Shown here: positions 8,304 to 17,273 of the stretch, in pieces
How positions within the stretch are numbered: the first letter of the stretch is position 1
Layout of the letters: every line of letters begins with the position of its first letter
Assembly (NCBI RefSeq): GCF_005222205.1
Contig: NZ_CP032345.1
Location: forward strand, 2,877,887-2,941,886
Source: Azospirillum brasilense
GTDB lineage: Bacteria; Pseudomonadota; Alphaproteobacteria; Azospirillales; Azospirillaceae
Reading direction: 5' to 3'
Length of the DNA: 64,000 nucleotides
Notes under the pieces: model-generated
What the model was told of the DNA's origin: nothing
Database searches by the model: none
What the model saw: only the letters and a program-made list of their open reading frames with translations
Made by a program: the position numbers and the translations under genes

Positions 8304-8396
8304 CCATGCTCGAACTTTCGTTGGAAAACCCAGGATTCTCGCCCGATTCCGGATCATGTCCCTCCCTCGACAGGGTCTATTTTGCCAGTTGACATC

Positions 8397-8413
8397 TGGT
8401 ATCTGGTATACCA
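8397..8413. promoter_or_regulatory. GntR/FCD-type operator with extra half-site
   Basis: A TGGTATC half-site is followed directly by a perfect TGGTATACCA (8404-8413). It lies 91 bp upstream of the PanE-like reductase start and no other gene separates them. Confidence 0.75.
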
Positions 8414-8504
8414 AACTCCGTATTTGTTCGGTGTGCTGATTGATTGGGGTTACTGCAAAGGCTGCGCGGCGCGTGGCCGATAATTGGGGGAGAGGAAACG
8501 GGTT

Positions 8505-9530
8505 ATGAAGATCTGCATCTTTGGGTCCGGGGCCATCGGCGGGTATCTGGGTGTGCGTCTCCACCAGGCCGGCGCGGATGTCAGCCTCGTGGCGCGCGGC
8601 GCCCATCTCACGGCCATGCGTGAGAACGGCGTGAAGCTGATCGTCGGAGAGGAAGAAACGGTCGTCCACCCCCGCTGCACCGACAACGCGGCGGAACTCG
8701 GCCCGCAGGACTACGTCATCATCGGTCTGAAGGCCCACTCCGTTCCCAGCGTCGTCGACGCCATCCAGCCGCTGCTCGGCAAGGACACCGCCGTGGTCAC
8801 CGCGGTCAACGGCATCCCCTACTGGTACTTCTACAAGAACGGCGGAGAGTTCGAAGGCCGCGTGCTCGACACCGTCGATCCGGGCGGCATCCAGTGGAAC
8901 GGCCTGGGGCCGGAGCGCGCCATCGGCTGCGTCGTCTACCCCGCGACGGAGGTCGTCGAACCCGGCGTCATTCAGCACATCTACGGTGACAAGTTCTCGC
9001 TGGGCGAACCGGACGGCAGCCAGTCCGACCGCGTGAAGAAGCTCAGCGCGGCCATGGAGGCCGGCGGCCTGCGCGCCCCAGTGCTCGACCGCATCCGCGA
9101 CGAGATCTGGCTGAAGCTGTGGGGCAACCTCTGTTTCAACCCGATCAGCGCGCTCACCCACGCCACGCTGGACGTCATCTGCTCCGATCCGGAAACCCGC
9201 GCCGTCGCCAAGTCGATGATGCTGGAGGCCAAGGAGATCGGCGACCGTCTGGGCGTGCATTTCCGCGTGGATGTGGAGCGCCGCATCAACGGCGCCGGTG
9301 CGGTCGGCGCGCACAAGACCTCGATGCTTCAGGATCTGGAGCGCGGCCGCCCGATGGAAATCGACGCGCTGCTGTCGGTGGTCCAGGAGATGGGCCGCAT
9401 GGTCGGCGTGGCGACCCCGACCATCGACGTGGTCCTGGCGCTCGTCCGCCAGCGCGGCGAGATCGCCGACTGCTACAGCCGCCCGCAGCGGGCATCGTCC
9501 GAGGCCGCACCCGCGGTCGCCGCCCAGTAG
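8505..9530 (+). CDS. PanE-like reductase, candidate oxalyl-CoA reductase
   Basis: This encodes a 341-residue member of the 2-dehydropantoate 2-reductase (ketopantoate reductase) family. The NADPH-binding loop GSGAIGG is at residues 7-13. The ketopantoate reductase catalytic set is recognisable as Lys and Asn in LKLWGN, plus Glu in MEIDALL. PanE2, a paralogue of this family in Methylobacterium extorquens AM1, is the oxalyl-CoA reductase that makes glyoxylate. This gene's place in an oxalate locus, its own TGGTATACCA operator and the transhydrogenase genes downstream make that role more likely here than pantothenate synthesis. ATG 8505 has GGGGAGAGGAAA upstream. It is probably co-transcribed with the CBS gene 99 bp downstream. 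Confidence 0.82.
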   Translation: MKICIFGSGAIGGYLGVRLHQAGADVSLVARGAHLTAMRENGVKLIVGEEETVVHPRCTDNAAELGPQDYVIIGLKAHSVPSVVDAIQPLLGKDTAVVTAVNGIPYWYFYKNGGEFEGRVLDTVDPGGIQWNGLGPERAIGCVVYPATEVVEPGVIQHIYGDKFSLGEPDGSQSDRVKKLSAAMEAGGLRAPVLDRIRDEIWLKLWGNLCFNPISALTHATLDVICSDPETRAVAKSMMLEAKEIGDRLGVHFRVDVERRINGAGAVGAHKTSMLQDLERGRPMEIDALLSVVQEMGRMVGVATPTIDVVLALVRQRGEIADCYSRPQRASSEAAPAVAAQ

Positions 9531-9629
9531 GGCGGACACCGTCCGGCCCCGCACACAGAAACCAACGCCCCCAACGACGCAGCGAAGCAACGCCGAGGGG
9601 CCGGACAATCGCTTCACAGGAGGAGCGTC

Positions 9630-10085
9630 ATGAGGGTTGAAGACATTCTCCGCCGGAAGGGGACGCGCATCGGCACGGTGCGCATCAACGAAACCGTGGA
9701 AACGGCGTTGCGTCTTCTGAAGGCCGAAAACACCGGCGCGCTGGTGGTCAAGGACGTCTGCCGGACCGAGGGCAACACGGTCGTCGGGGTGATCTCCGAA
9801 CGCGACATCGTGCGCAGCCTGACCGACCGCGGGCCGGGCATCCTGTCCCTGCCGGTCACGGCGGTGATGAGCCACCATCCCGTCTGCTGCACGCCCGGCG
9901 ATTCCGTCCGCCGCGTGCTCCAGCTGATGGACGAGCATACCATTCGTCACATCCCCGTTCTGGACGGCGCCTCGCTCGTCGGCGTGGTCAGCGTGCGCGA
10001 TCTCATTAAGGCGCAACTCGACGCCGCCCCGCCGGACGCCGAGCCGGGCGAAGTCGTCAGCTATCCCGTCGCCGCGGCCCAGTGA
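9630..10085 (+). CDS. CBS-domain pair protein 1
   Basis: This encodes a 151-residue protein made of two CBS motifs and little else (about residues 5-62 and 74-130, the latter with IRHIPVLDGASLVGVVSVRDLIK). Such stand-alone CBS pairs usually sense adenine nucleotides or act as regulatory subunits; no partner is encoded in the same protein. AGGAGGAGCG precedes the ATG. It is 99 bp downstream of the PanE-like gene and probably in its transcript. It is clearly related to the CBS protein at 40756-41205 (shared VVKDVCRTEGN and IRHLPVLDG-type stretches), so the two are likely paralogues within the same regulon. Confidence 0.85.
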   Translation: MRVEDILRRKGTRIGTVRINETVETALRLLKAENTGALVVKDVCRTEGNTVVGVISERDIVRSLTDRGPGILSLPVTAVMSHHPVCCTPGDSVRRVLQLMDEHTIRHIPVLDGASLVGVVSVRDLIKAQLDAAPPDAEPGEVVSYPVAAAQ

Positions 10086-10151
10086 CGGACGACGGCGTCC
10101 CGGGCCGTTGTGCCTGGGGCACCTTCCCATGACGGCGGCGGTGATCCGGAG

Positions 10152-10182
10152 GCGGTCACCCGCATCCATCCCGGGTGACCGC
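10152..10182 (+). terminator. Hairpin, possible terminator
   Basis: 10-bp perfect stem (GCGGTCACCC / GGGTGACCGC) with an 11-nt loop between the CBS gene and pntAA. No T run follows, so it may be a terminator, an attenuating hairpin or an mRNA-stabilising structure. Confidence 0.4.
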
Positions 10183-10335
10183 TCCGCCGCCCCGCGGACC
10201 AGACGCCGGACCATGCTCCGGCACCGACATCATTCGAGAATTTGACCGGCGGGCCGCCCGCCGAGGCCGCCCGCCGCCGAGGCCGGAGCGCTGACGCCTC
10301 GTCCTGCCGATTGCTTTGGGAGGCAATCAACAACC

Positions 10336-11508
10336 ATGAAAATCGCCATACCCAGGGAGCGGCGCGCGGGCGAGAATCGCGTCGCGGCGTCTCCGGAAAC
10401 CGTCAAGAAGATCAAGGGTCTCGGTCTCGACGTCGTGGTCGAGGCCGGCGCCGGTCTGGGCTCGAACCTGCCGGACCGGGTGTACCAGGACGCCGGCGCG
10501 GAGATCGCGCCGGATGCCGCGTCGGCGCTGGCCGACGCCGACATCGTGCTGAAGGTGCAGCGCCCGCTGCTGGCCGGGGAAGGGGACCTCGACGAGCTGG
10601 CGCTGATCAAGCGCGGTGCGCTGCTGTTCGCCATCCTCAACCCCTACAACAGCCGCGACCATGTGGCGGCCTACGCCGCGGCCGGAGTGAACGCCTTCGC
10701 CATGGAGTTCATGCCGCGCATCACCCGCGCCCAGGTCATGGACGTGCTGTCCTCCCAGGCCAACCTCGCCGGCTACAAGGCGGTGGTCGACGCCGCCAGC
10801 GAGTATGGCCGGGCCTACCCGATGATGATGACCGCGGCGGGCACCGTGCCGCCGGCGCGTGCCTTCATCATGGGCGTCGGCGTCGCTGGTCTGCAGGCGA
10901 TCGCCACGGCCAAGCGGCTGGGCGCCATCGTCTCGGCCACCGACGTGCGCCCGGCGGTCAAGGAGCAGGTGCAGTCGCTGGGCGGCAGCTTCGTCGCGGT
11001 GGAGAACGAGGAGTTCAAGCAGGCCGAGACGGCGGGCGGCTACGCCAAGGAGATGTCCGACGACTACAAGCGCCAGCAGGCGGCGCTGGTGGCCGAGCAC
11101 ATCAAGAAGCAGGACATCGTCATCACCACGGCGCTGATCCCCGGGCGCAAGGCGCCGATCCTGGTGACGCGCGAGCATGTCGCGTCGATGAAGCCGGGCT
11201 CGGTGATCATCGATCTGGCGGTGGAGCAGGGCGGCAACGTTGAGGGCTCGGAACTGGGCAAGGTCGTCACCACGGAGAACGGGGTGAAGATCGTCGGCCA
11301 CGCCAACTACCCCAGCCGCATCGCCGAGAGCGCCTCGCTCTTGTACGCCAAGAACCTCCTCGCTCTGCTGCAGTCGCTGCACGACAAGGAAAAGGGCATC
11401 GCCCTCAACTGGGACGACGAGATCGTGAAGGCCATCGCGCTTACCCGCGATGGGCAGGTCGTCCATCCCGCCTTCGCGGACGCGGTCCGCGAAGTCCAGA
11501 CCGTCTGA
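10336..11508 (+). CDS. pntAA: NAD(P) transhydrogenase subunit alpha part 1
   Basis: This encodes a 390-residue soluble NAD(H)-binding domain I of the proton-translocating transhydrogenase. It starts with the family's [17 protein letters not shown] and has the dinucleotide fold [18 protein letters not shown] followed by acidic TDVRP for NAD. A GGGAGG lies 12-17 bp upstream of the ATG. It forms a tight operon with pntAB (13-bp gap) and pntB (2-bp gap). This three-gene split form is the usual alphaproteobacterial arrangement. The complex uses the proton gradient to drive NADH + NADP+ to NADPH. Its place beside the NADPH-type reductase suggests it supplies NADPH for oxalate assimilation. Confidence 0.95.
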   Translation: MKIAIPRERRAGENRVAASPETVKKIKGLGLDVVVEAGAGLGSNLPDRVYQDAGAEIAPDAASALADADIVLKVQRPLLAGEGDLDELALIKRGALLFAILNPYNSRDHVAAYAAAGVNAFAMEFMPRITRAQVMDVLSSQANLAGYKAVVDAASEYGRAYPMMMTAAGTVPPARAFIMGVGVAGLQAIATAKRLGAIVSATDVRPAVKEQVQSLGGSFVAVENEEFKQAETAGGYAKEMSDDYKRQQAALVAEHIKKQDIVITTALIPGRKAPILVTREHVASMKPGSVIIDLAVEQGGNVEGSELGKVVTTENGVKIVGHANYPSRIAESASLLYAKNLLALLQSLHDKEKGIALNWDDEIVKAIALTRDGQVVHPAFADAVREVQTV

Positions 11509-11521
11509 GGAGGCGGCTTCC

Positions 11522-11956
11522 ATGGAACATCCCGATCCCGCGAGCCAGATTGAGGCCTTCCGCCACTCGCTCCTCACCCTGACCAACCAGACGGCGGAGC
11601 TTCAGGTCCAGGTCGCCCAAATGACCCACGCGATGCCGATCCCGGCGCCCGTCCTGGAAGCGGCGAGCCACGGCAACTTCTTCATCACCGGACTGACGGT
11701 GTTCGTGCTGGCCTGCTTCGTCGGCTACTACGTGGTGTGGCGGGTGACGCCGGCGCTGCACTCGCCGCTGATGGCGGTGACCAACGCGGTGTCCTCGGTG
11801 ATCATCGTCGGCGCCCTGATCGCCGCCGGCCCGGCCGGCTTCGGCTTCTCCAAGATCATGGGCTTCCTCGCGGTCATCCTGGCCAGCGTCAACATCTTCG
11901 GCGGCTTCCTGGTCACCCAGCGCATGCTGTCGATGTTCAAGAAGAAGGGCAAGTAA
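11522..11956 (+). CDS. pntAB: NAD(P) transhydrogenase subunit alpha part 2
   Basis: This encodes a 144-residue membrane subunit: an amphipathic N-terminal region followed by about three to four membrane helices (residues 52-135, starting [21 protein letters not shown]) and a basic tail FKKKGK. It is part of the proton channel domain II. ATG 11522 follows GAGGAGG; longer in-frame starts would lie inside pntAA. It lies 13 bp after pntAA and 2 bp before pntB. Confidence 0.93.
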   Translation: MEHPDPASQIEAFRHSLLTLTNQTAELQVQVAQMTHAMPIPAPVLEAASHGNFFITGLTVFVLACFVGYYVVWRVTPALHSPLMAVTNAVSSVIIVGALIAAGPAGFGFSKIMGFLAVILASVNIFGGFLVTQRMLSMFKKKGK

Positions 11957-11958
11957 CC

Positions 11959-13353
11959 ATGGAAACCCTGTCCGCCCTTCTCTATCTGGTCGCCTCGGTC
12001 TGCTTCATCATGGCCCTGCGCGGCCTGTCCAGCCCGGAGACCTCCCGCCAGGGCAACTTCTTCGGCATGGCCGGCATGACCATCGCCGTGCTGACCACGC
12101 TGGCCCTGCCCATCGTCCAGTCCTACTGGATGATCGTGCTCGGCATCGCCATCGGCGGCGGCATCGGCTACGTCATCGCCAAGAAGATCGAGATGACCGC
12201 CCTGCCGCAGCTCGTCGCCGCCTTCCACTCGCTGGTCGGTCTGGCCGCGGTGTTCGTGGCGCTGTCGGCCTTCTACTCGCCCGAGGCCTACGGCATCGGC
12301 GTGCCCGGCGCCATCGCCAAGGGCTCGCTGGTCGAGATGGCGCTGGGCACCGCCATCGGCGCCATCACCTTCACCGGCTCGATCGTCGCCTTTGCCAAGC
12401 TGCAGGGTCTGGTCACCGGCAAGCCGCTGGTCTTCCCCTTCCAGCACCACCTCAACGCCGGCCTCGGCATCCTCACCATCCTCCTCATCGTCTGGCTGGT
12501 GCAGAGCAACGCCGATGCCCCGATGTGGCTGATCGTCGCCGTGTCGCTGGCGCTCGGCCTGCTGCTGATCCTGCCGATCGGCGGCGCCGACATGCCGGTG
12601 GTGATCTCGATGCTGAACAGCTACTCGGGCTGGGCGGCGGCGGGCATCGGCTTCACGCTGCAGAACAACCTGCTGATCGTCACGGGCGCGCTGGTCGGCT
12701 CGTCGGGCGCGATCCTGTCCTACATCATGTGCAAGGGCATGAACCGCTCGATCTTCAACGTCATCCTGGGCGGCTTCGGCGGCGACAGCGGGGCGGCGTC
12801 GGCGGCGGCCGGCGGCGGTGAGCGCGGCACGGTCAAGGCCGGCTCGCCGGAGGACGCGGCCTACATCATGAAGAACGCCCAGTCGGTGATCATCGTCCCC
12901 GGCTACGGCATGGCGGTGGCCCAGGCCCAGCACGCGCTGCGCGAGATGGCCGACCTGCTGAAGAAGGAAGGCGTCGAGGTCAAGTACGCCATCCACCCGG
13001 TGGCGGGACGCATGCCCGGGCACATGAACGTGCTGCTGGCCGAGGCCAACGTGCCCTACGACGAGGTGTTCGAGCTAGAGGACATCAACCGCGACTTCAG
13101 CACCGCGGACGTGGCCTTCGTGATCGGCGCCAACGACGTGACCAACCCGGCGGCCAAGACCGATCCGCAGTCGCCGATCTACGGCATGCCGATCCTCGAC
13201 GTGGAGAAGGCCAAGACGGTGTTCTTCATCAAGCGCGGCATGGCCGCCGGCTACGCCGGCGTCGAGAACGAGCTGTTCTTCCGCCCCAACACCATGATGC
13301 TGTTCGGTGACGCCAAGAAGGTCACCGAAGAGGTCGTGAAGGCCACCGAGTAA
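11959..13353 (+). CDS. pntB: NAD(P) transhydrogenase subunit beta
   Basis: This encodes a 464-residue subunit. The first 260 or so residues hold about eight to nine membrane helices completing the proton channel. After a Gly/Ala/Ser-rich linker (near 275-290), the C-terminal NADP(H)-binding domain III is recognised by VIIVPGYGMAVAQAQHA, HPVAGRMPGHMNVLLAEA and GANDVTNPAA. The ATG lies 2 bp after the pntAB stop codon, showing translational coupling. It is followed immediately by a strong terminator. Confidence 0.95.
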   Translation: METLSALLYLVASVCFIMALRGLSSPETSRQGNFFGMAGMTIAVLTTLALPIVQSYWMIVLGIAIGGGIGYVIAKKIEMTALPQLVAAFHSLVGLAAVFVALSAFYSPEAYGIGVPGAIAKGSLVEMALGTAIGAITFTGSIVAFAKLQGLVTGKPLVFPFQHHLNAGLGILTILLIVWLVQSNADAPMWLIVAVSLALGLLLILPIGGADMPVVISMLNSYSGWAAAGIGFTLQNNLLIVTGALVGSSGAILSYIMCKGMNRSIFNVILGGFGGDSGAASAAAGGGERGTVKAGSPEDAAYIMKNAQSVIIVPGYGMAVAQAQHALREMADLLKKEGVEVKYAIHPVAGRMPGHMNVLLAEANVPYDEVFELEDINRDFSTADVAFVIGANDVTNPAAKTDPQSPIYGMPILDVEKAKTVFFIKRGMAAGYAGVENELFFRPNTMMLFGDAKKVTEEVVKATE

Positions 13354-13368
13354 AGCTCGGCCGAAAAG

Positions 13369-13407
13369 AAAAGCCCCTTCCTGGACGAACCGGGAAGGGG
13401 CTTTTTT
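13369..13407 (+). terminator. Rho-independent terminator of pnt operon
   Basis: 13-bp stem (AAAAGCCCCTTCC / GGAAGGGGCTTTT) followed by T residues, 15 bp after pntB. Because the stem ends in A/T runs on both sides it can also serve the convergent CBS-BON gene. Confidence 0.9.
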
Positions 13408-13428
13408 GTTGCCGCATCGGCGATTGGC

Positions 13429-14130
13429 TCAGAAGCCGACCGCGCCTTCGGCGACATGATCCACGATGATCAGGTGATTTTCCACGCGGGTGACGCCGGG
13501 CGTATTCTCCGCGGCGACGCGAATGGCGTCACGCTGCGCCTCGGTGCGGACGCTGCCCCAGAGATGCACGACGCCGTTGCGCACCACGATGTTTTCGCTG
13601 ATCTCCGGTGCCCAGGGCTGCGCCCGCAGGGTTTCCAGAAGCCGGTCGCGCACGACGCGGTCGTCCGCGGCGGCCGGGGAGACGTCCGGCGCGATGCTGG
13701 CGAGGACGTGCAGCAGGTTGGCGCGGCTGACGATGCCGACCAGCTTGCCGTTGTTCAGCACCGGAACGCGCTTGATGCGGTTGCCCTCCATCAGGCGGAC
13801 CACCTCGTCGAGCGGGGTCTCCTCCGTGACGGAGATCAGCGACTCCGTCATCGCGTCGCGCACATGGCGGCCGTGGGACTTGGTGTAGTCGGCGGCCTGG
13901 TTCGGCGCGCCAGCGAACATGGCGAGCCACCAGGAGGCCCGGCGGACCGTGCCGGTCTCTGTCCGGCGCAACAGGTCGCCTTCGCTGATGACGCCGAGCA
14001 GGCGCCCGTTCGAATCGCAGACGGGCAGGCCGCTGATCCGGTTCTCCAGCATGCGCTTCGCGGCTTCGGTCACCGTGGCGTCGGGACCGATGGTGACCAC
14101 CTGACGGGTCATGATGTCCGCAGCTTTCAT
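13429..14130 (-). CDS. CBS-BON domain protein
   Basis: This encodes a 233-residue protein with two CBS motifs (about 1-60, beginning MKAADIMTRQVVTIGPDATV, and 85-145 with IKRVPVLNNGKLVGIVSRANLL) and a C-terminal BON domain (about 160-228, with VVRNGVVHLWGSV and TPGVTRVENHL). CBS pairs bind adenylates; BON domains bind phospholipid or interact with other proteins. The start at 14130 has GGAGGAAAG upstream, better than an in-frame extension to 14250. It diverges from GntR regulator 1 across a region with four GntR-type operators, one of which (14201-14217) lies about 70 bp from its start. Confidence 0.85.
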   Translation of the reverse strand: MKAADIMTRQVVTIGPDATVTEAAKRMLENRISGLPVCDSNGRLLGVISEGDLLRRTETGTVRRASWWLAMFAGAPNQAADYTKSHGRHVRDAMTESLISVTEETPLDEVVRLMEGNRIKRVPVLNNGKLVGIVSRANLLHVLASIAPDVSPAAADDRVVRDRLLETLRAQPWAPEISENIVVRNGVVHLWGSVRTEAQRDAIRVAAENTPGVTRVENHLIIVDHVAEGAVGF

Positions 14131-14200
14131 GGCTTTCCTCCGTTTGCCTGATTCGTTGACCCAGCCAACATACACACACGAGAAGTGCGGTGAAACTGTC

Positions 14201-14217
14201 TGGTGTACGGTATACCA
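14201..14217. promoter_or_regulatory. GntR/FCD-type operator, overlapping sites
   Basis: TGGTGTAC and GGTATACCA overlap, giving two interleaved inverted repeats about 70 bp upstream of the CBS-BON start (minus strand). Confidence 0.65.
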
Positions 14218-14387
14218 ATTTGCCGCAGGGCGAAGTCCGCGGCGGGGCAAATTTTACAGGCGGGAAAAAAGAAGGCTCCGCTGGCAGGAAGCCGCGGAGC
14301 CGTCAGGTGGGGGAATCTACAGGGAGGAATGCGTGTAGTTCCAAGGACGTTTGTACCCCCAGCGATCCGCCTCAACCACAGTGGATT

Positions 14388-14397
14388 CGGTATACCA
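14388..14397. promoter_or_regulatory. GntR/FCD-type operator (CGGTATACCA)
   Basis: One mismatch from TGGTATACCA, 14 bp before the long palindrome at 14411-14433, so the two could be bound together. Confidence 0.6.
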
Positions 14398-14410
14398 GTC
14401 ATGCAGCATG

Positions 14411-14433
14411 TGGATACCGTATACGGTATTCCA
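14411..14433. promoter_or_regulatory. Extended palindromic operator
   Basis: A 16-nt perfect palindrome (ATACCGTATACGGTAT) is flanked by TGG on the left and TCCA on the right, making two overlapping operator halves around one centre. Confidence 0.65.
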
Positions 14434-14547
14434 AAAGGGCCTTAAGAGAGCAGACTTTCCAGGCTGCAGCAGAGGAATGGCCGCGTCGTCGTTCATCGAA
14501 GAAACAGTCCGCGATCCGAACATATCTGCTTGTCATGAACTGGCATC

Positions 14548-14557
14548 TGGTATACCG
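14548..14557. promoter_or_regulatory. GntR/FCD-type operator (TGGTATACCG)
   Basis: Preceded by ATC and followed by TATCACC; 116 bp upstream of the start of GntR regulator 1, so autoregulation is likely. Confidence 0.65.
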
Positions 14558-14672
14558 TATCACCAATCCAAGCCGCTTCCCTCTCCGGGGCAATGAAAGC
14601 GCGGCCCGAACCCCGTCAACCGGGGGAAACCCCGGATCATTCCGGGGCGGAGAGAGAGGGACGGGAACGCCA

Positions 14673-15362
14673 ATGCAGATGATGAGTTTCTCGGTCGCAC
14701 CCCTGGATCAGGGGATGAGCTTCAAGGCCAAGGCCTACCAGGCGCTGCGCCAGGCCATCACCCAGATGGACATCTACGGCGGGCCGAGCGAGATCCGCCT
14801 CGACGAGCGTCAGCTCTGCGAGGCGCTGGGCGTCAGCCGCACCCCGGTGCGCGAGGCCATGGCGCTCCTGGAGCAGGAGGGCTTCATCCGCTCCATGCCC
14901 CGGCGCGGCATCTTCGTCGTGCGCAAGACCAAGGCGGAGATCATCGAGATGATCACCGTCTGCGCCGCGCTCGAAGGCATGGCCGCCCGCCTCTTCGTCG
15001 AGCGCGCCGACGAGCGCGGCATGGCCGACCTGCACGCCACCTTCGACCGCTTCGCCGAAGGCGAGCTGGCCGACCACGTGCTGGAGTATTCCGACGCCAA
15101 CGTCGCCTTCCACCAGTCGATCATCCAGGCCTCGGGCTGCACGCTCATCGCCGACCTGACCGACCGCTTCTTCATCCACATGCGGGCCATCCGCCGCGTC
15201 ACCATGCGCCGCGGCGGCCGGGCCGAGACGTCCATCGTCGAGCACCGCGACATCATCGACGCCCTGACCCGGCGCGACGCCGACCTCGCCGAGCGGCGGG
15301 TGCGCGAGCACACGCTGGGGCTGGCCCGCCATGTCGAACAGCACTGCGATTTTCTCGATTGA
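14673..15362 (+). CDS. GntR-family (FCD) transcriptional regulator 1
   Basis: This encodes a 229-residue regulator. The N-terminal winged helix (about 20-85) has the GntR signature [28 protein letters not shown]. The C-terminal FCD effector domain carries its usual metal or ligand residues in [19 protein letters not shown] and [13 protein letters not shown] 14673 is preferred because the hundreds of in-frame codons upstream cover operator DNA. It ends 41 bp before oxc and is probably in the same transcript. It is a close paralogue of regulator 2 (35498-36187), which has the same length and ends with the same HCDF(L) tail. It likely binds the TGGTATACCA sites; effector unknown, possibly oxalyl-CoA, glyoxylate or oxalate. 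Confidence 0.9.
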   Translation: MQMMSFSVAPLDQGMSFKAKAYQALRQAITQMDIYGGPSEIRLDERQLCEALGVSRTPVREAMALLEQEGFIRSMPRRGIFVVRKTKAEIIEMITVCAALEGMAARLFVERADERGMADLHATFDRFAEGELADHVLEYSDANVAFHQSIIQASGCTLIADLTDRFFIHMRAIRRVTMRRGGRAETSIVEHRDIIDALTRRDADLAERRVREHTLGLARHVEQHCDFLD

Positions 15363-15403
15363 CCGATCGTGAACCGAATAAGAGTCGGGGAGGAGTAACC
15401 CTT

Positions 15404-17161
15404 ATGTCAGCCGTCACAGTCCTCAACAACCAAGCCACGGCCGCCACCGATGCGGAACCGGCGCTGACGGATGGTTTCCAGCTCGTCATCGATGCCCTCA
15501 AGCTCAACGGCATCGAGAACCTCTACGTCGTGCCGGGCATCCCGATTTCCGACCTGCTGCGCATGGCCCAGGGCGAGGGGCTGCGGGTCATCTCCTTCCG
15601 CCACGAGCAGAACGCCGGCAACGCCGCCGCCATCGCCGGCTTCCTGACCAAGAAGCCGGGCGTGTGCATGACCGTCTCGGCGCCGGGCTTCCTCAACGGC
15701 CTGACCGCGCTGGCCAACGCCACCACCAACTGCTTCCCGATGATCCTGATCTCCGGCTCGTCGGAGCGCGAGATCGTCGACCTCCAGCAGGGCGACTACG
15801 AGGAGATGGACCAGCTGGCCATCGCCAAGCCGCTGTGCAAGGCGGCCTTCCGCGTGCTGCACGCCCAGGACATCGGCATCGCCGTGGCCCGCGCGATCCG
15901 CGCCGCGGTGTCGGGCCGGCCGGGCGGCGTCTACCTCGACCTGCCGGCCAAGCTGTTCTCGCAGGTGATGGACGCCGCCGAGGGCGCGCGCTCGCTGGTC
16001 AAGGTGGTCGACGCCGCGCCGGCGCAGCTGCCCTCGCCGGACTCGGTGGCGCGCGCGCTTGAGGTGCTGAAGGGCGCCAAGCGGCCGCTGATCATCCTCG
16101 GCAAGGGCGCCGCCTACGCCCAGGCCGACGAGGCGGTGCGCGAGCTGGTCGAGAAGAGCGGCATCCCGTTCCTGCCGATGAGCATGGCCAAGGGTCTGCT
16201 GCCCGACACCCACCCGCAGTCGGCGGGGGCGGCGCGCTCGATGGTTCTGAAGGACGCCGACGTGGTGGTCCTGGTGGGGGCGCGTCTGAACTGGCTCTTG
16301 TCGCACGGCAAGGGCAAGACCTGGGGCGAGCCGGGGTCGAAGACCTTCATCCAGATCGACATCGAGCCGCGCGAGATGGACAGCAACGTGGCGATCGTGG
16401 CGCCGCTGGTCGGCGACATCGGGTCGTGCGTGTCGGCGCTGACCGCCGGGATGGCCAAGGGTTGGACGCCGCCGCCGGCGGAATGGACGGGGGCCGTGGC
16501 GGCGCGCAAGGAGGCGAACATCGCCAAGATGGCGCCCAAGCTGATGAGCAACGCCTCGCCGATGAACTTCCACGGGGCGCTGGGCGCGCTGCGCCGGGTG
16601 GTGCAGGAGCGGCCGGACGCGCTGCTGGTGAACGAGGGTGCGAACACGCTGGACCTGGCGCGCGGGATCATCGACATGCACCAGCCGCGCAAGCGCCTGG
16701 ACGTCGGGACCTGGGGCGTGATGGGCATCGGCATGGGCTTCGCGGTGGCCGCGGCTGTGGAGTCGGGCAAGCCGGTGCTGGCGGTTGAGGGCGACAGCGC
16801 CTTCGGCTTCTCGGGCATGGAGGTGGAGACGATCTGCCGGTACAAGCTGCCGGTGTGCATCGTGGTGTTCAACAACAACGGCATCTACAAGGGGACGGAC
16901 GTGAACCCGACGGGCGGGTCGGACCCGTCGCCGATGGTCTTCGTACCGGACTCGCGCTACGACAAGATGATGGAGGCCTTCGGCGGCGAGGGCGTCAATG
17001 TGACGACGCCGGACGAGCTGTACCGGGCGGTCAGCGCGGCGATGGACAGCGGAAAGCCGACGCTGATCAACGCGGTGATCGACCCCAACGCCGGGTCGGA
17101 GAGCGGCAACATCGGCAGCCTCAACCCCACCAGCGCCGTCCGCAAGGGGCCCAAGACGTAA
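15404..17161 (+). CDS. oxc: Oxalyl-CoA decarboxylase
   Basis: This encodes a 585-residue ThDP-dependent enzyme that converts oxalyl-CoA to formyl-CoA plus CO2. The N-terminal domain carries the catalytic Glu68 in RHEQNAG, which activates ThDP, and the [20 protein letters not shown] stretch typical of oxalyl-CoA decarboxylases. The C-terminal domain has the ThDP/Mg motif GDSAFGFSG ... [12 protein letters not shown] 15404 follows GGGGAGGAG. It lies 41 bp after GntR regulator 1 and is followed by a terminator hairpin and then frc. Length and motifs match the characterised enzymes, so the assignment is firm. Confidence 0.96.
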   Translation: MSAVTVLNNQATAATDAEPALTDGFQLVIDALKLNGIENLYVVPGIPISDLLRMAQGEGLRVISFRHEQNAGNAAAIAGFLTKKPGVCMTVSAPGFLNGLTALANATTNCFPMILISGSSEREIVDLQQGDYEEMDQLAIAKPLCKAAFRVLHAQDIGIAVARAIRAAVSGRPGGVYLDLPAKLFSQVMDAAEGARSLVKVVDAAPAQLPSPDSVARALEVLKGAKRPLIILGKGAAYAQADEAVRELVEKSGIPFLPMSMAKGLLPDTHPQSAGAARSMVLKDADVVVLVGARLNWLLSHGKGKTWGEPGSKTFIQIDIEPREMDSNVAIVAPLVGDIGSCVSALTAGMAKGWTPPPAEWTGAVAARKEANIAKMAPKLMSNASPMNFHGALGALRRVVQERPDALLVNEGANTLDLARGIIDMHQPRKRLDVGTWGVMGIGMGFAVAAAVESGKPVLAVEGDSAFGFSGMEVETICRYKLPVCIVVFNNNGIYKGTDVNPTGGSDPSPMVFVPDSRYDKMMEAFGGEGVNVTTPDELYRAVSAAMDSGKPTLINAVIDPNAGSESGNIGSLNPTSAVRKGPKT

Positions 17162-17205
17162 CGATCAAGCGTTAACCAAGGACGCCGGTTCTCCGGTTCC
17201 AGGCC

Positions 17206-17242
17206 GGGCGGCCCTGCCAGCGAGGGGTGGGGCCGCCCTTTT
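17206..17242 (+). terminator. Terminator between oxc and frc
   Basis: 9-bp GC stem (GGGCGGCCC / GGGCCGCCC) followed by TTTT. It may attenuate rather than end transcription, since frc starts 31 bp further and has no obvious promoter or operator of its own. Confidence 0.7.
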
Positions 17243-17273
17243 CAGACACAGAGCACCACCGGGAGGAACGACG

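Larger units (their letters stand above)
14131..14672. promoter_or_regulatory. Operator-rich intergenic region between CBS-BON gene and GntR regulator 1
   Basis: This 542-bp region holds four copies of the TGGTATACCA-like inverted repeat (14201-14217, 14388-14397, 14411-14433, 14548-14557), the densest cluster in the window. Open frames crossing it look spurious: no binding site and no motif. It probably controls the CBS-BON gene, the regulator itself and, through read-through, oxc. Confidence 0.7.

Noticed and set aside
8505..9530. Biosynthetic 2-dehydropantoate 2-reductase for pantothenate
   Set aside because: The family fits, but there are no panB/panC neighbours and the operator and locus point to oxalate use. 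Kept only as the alternative.
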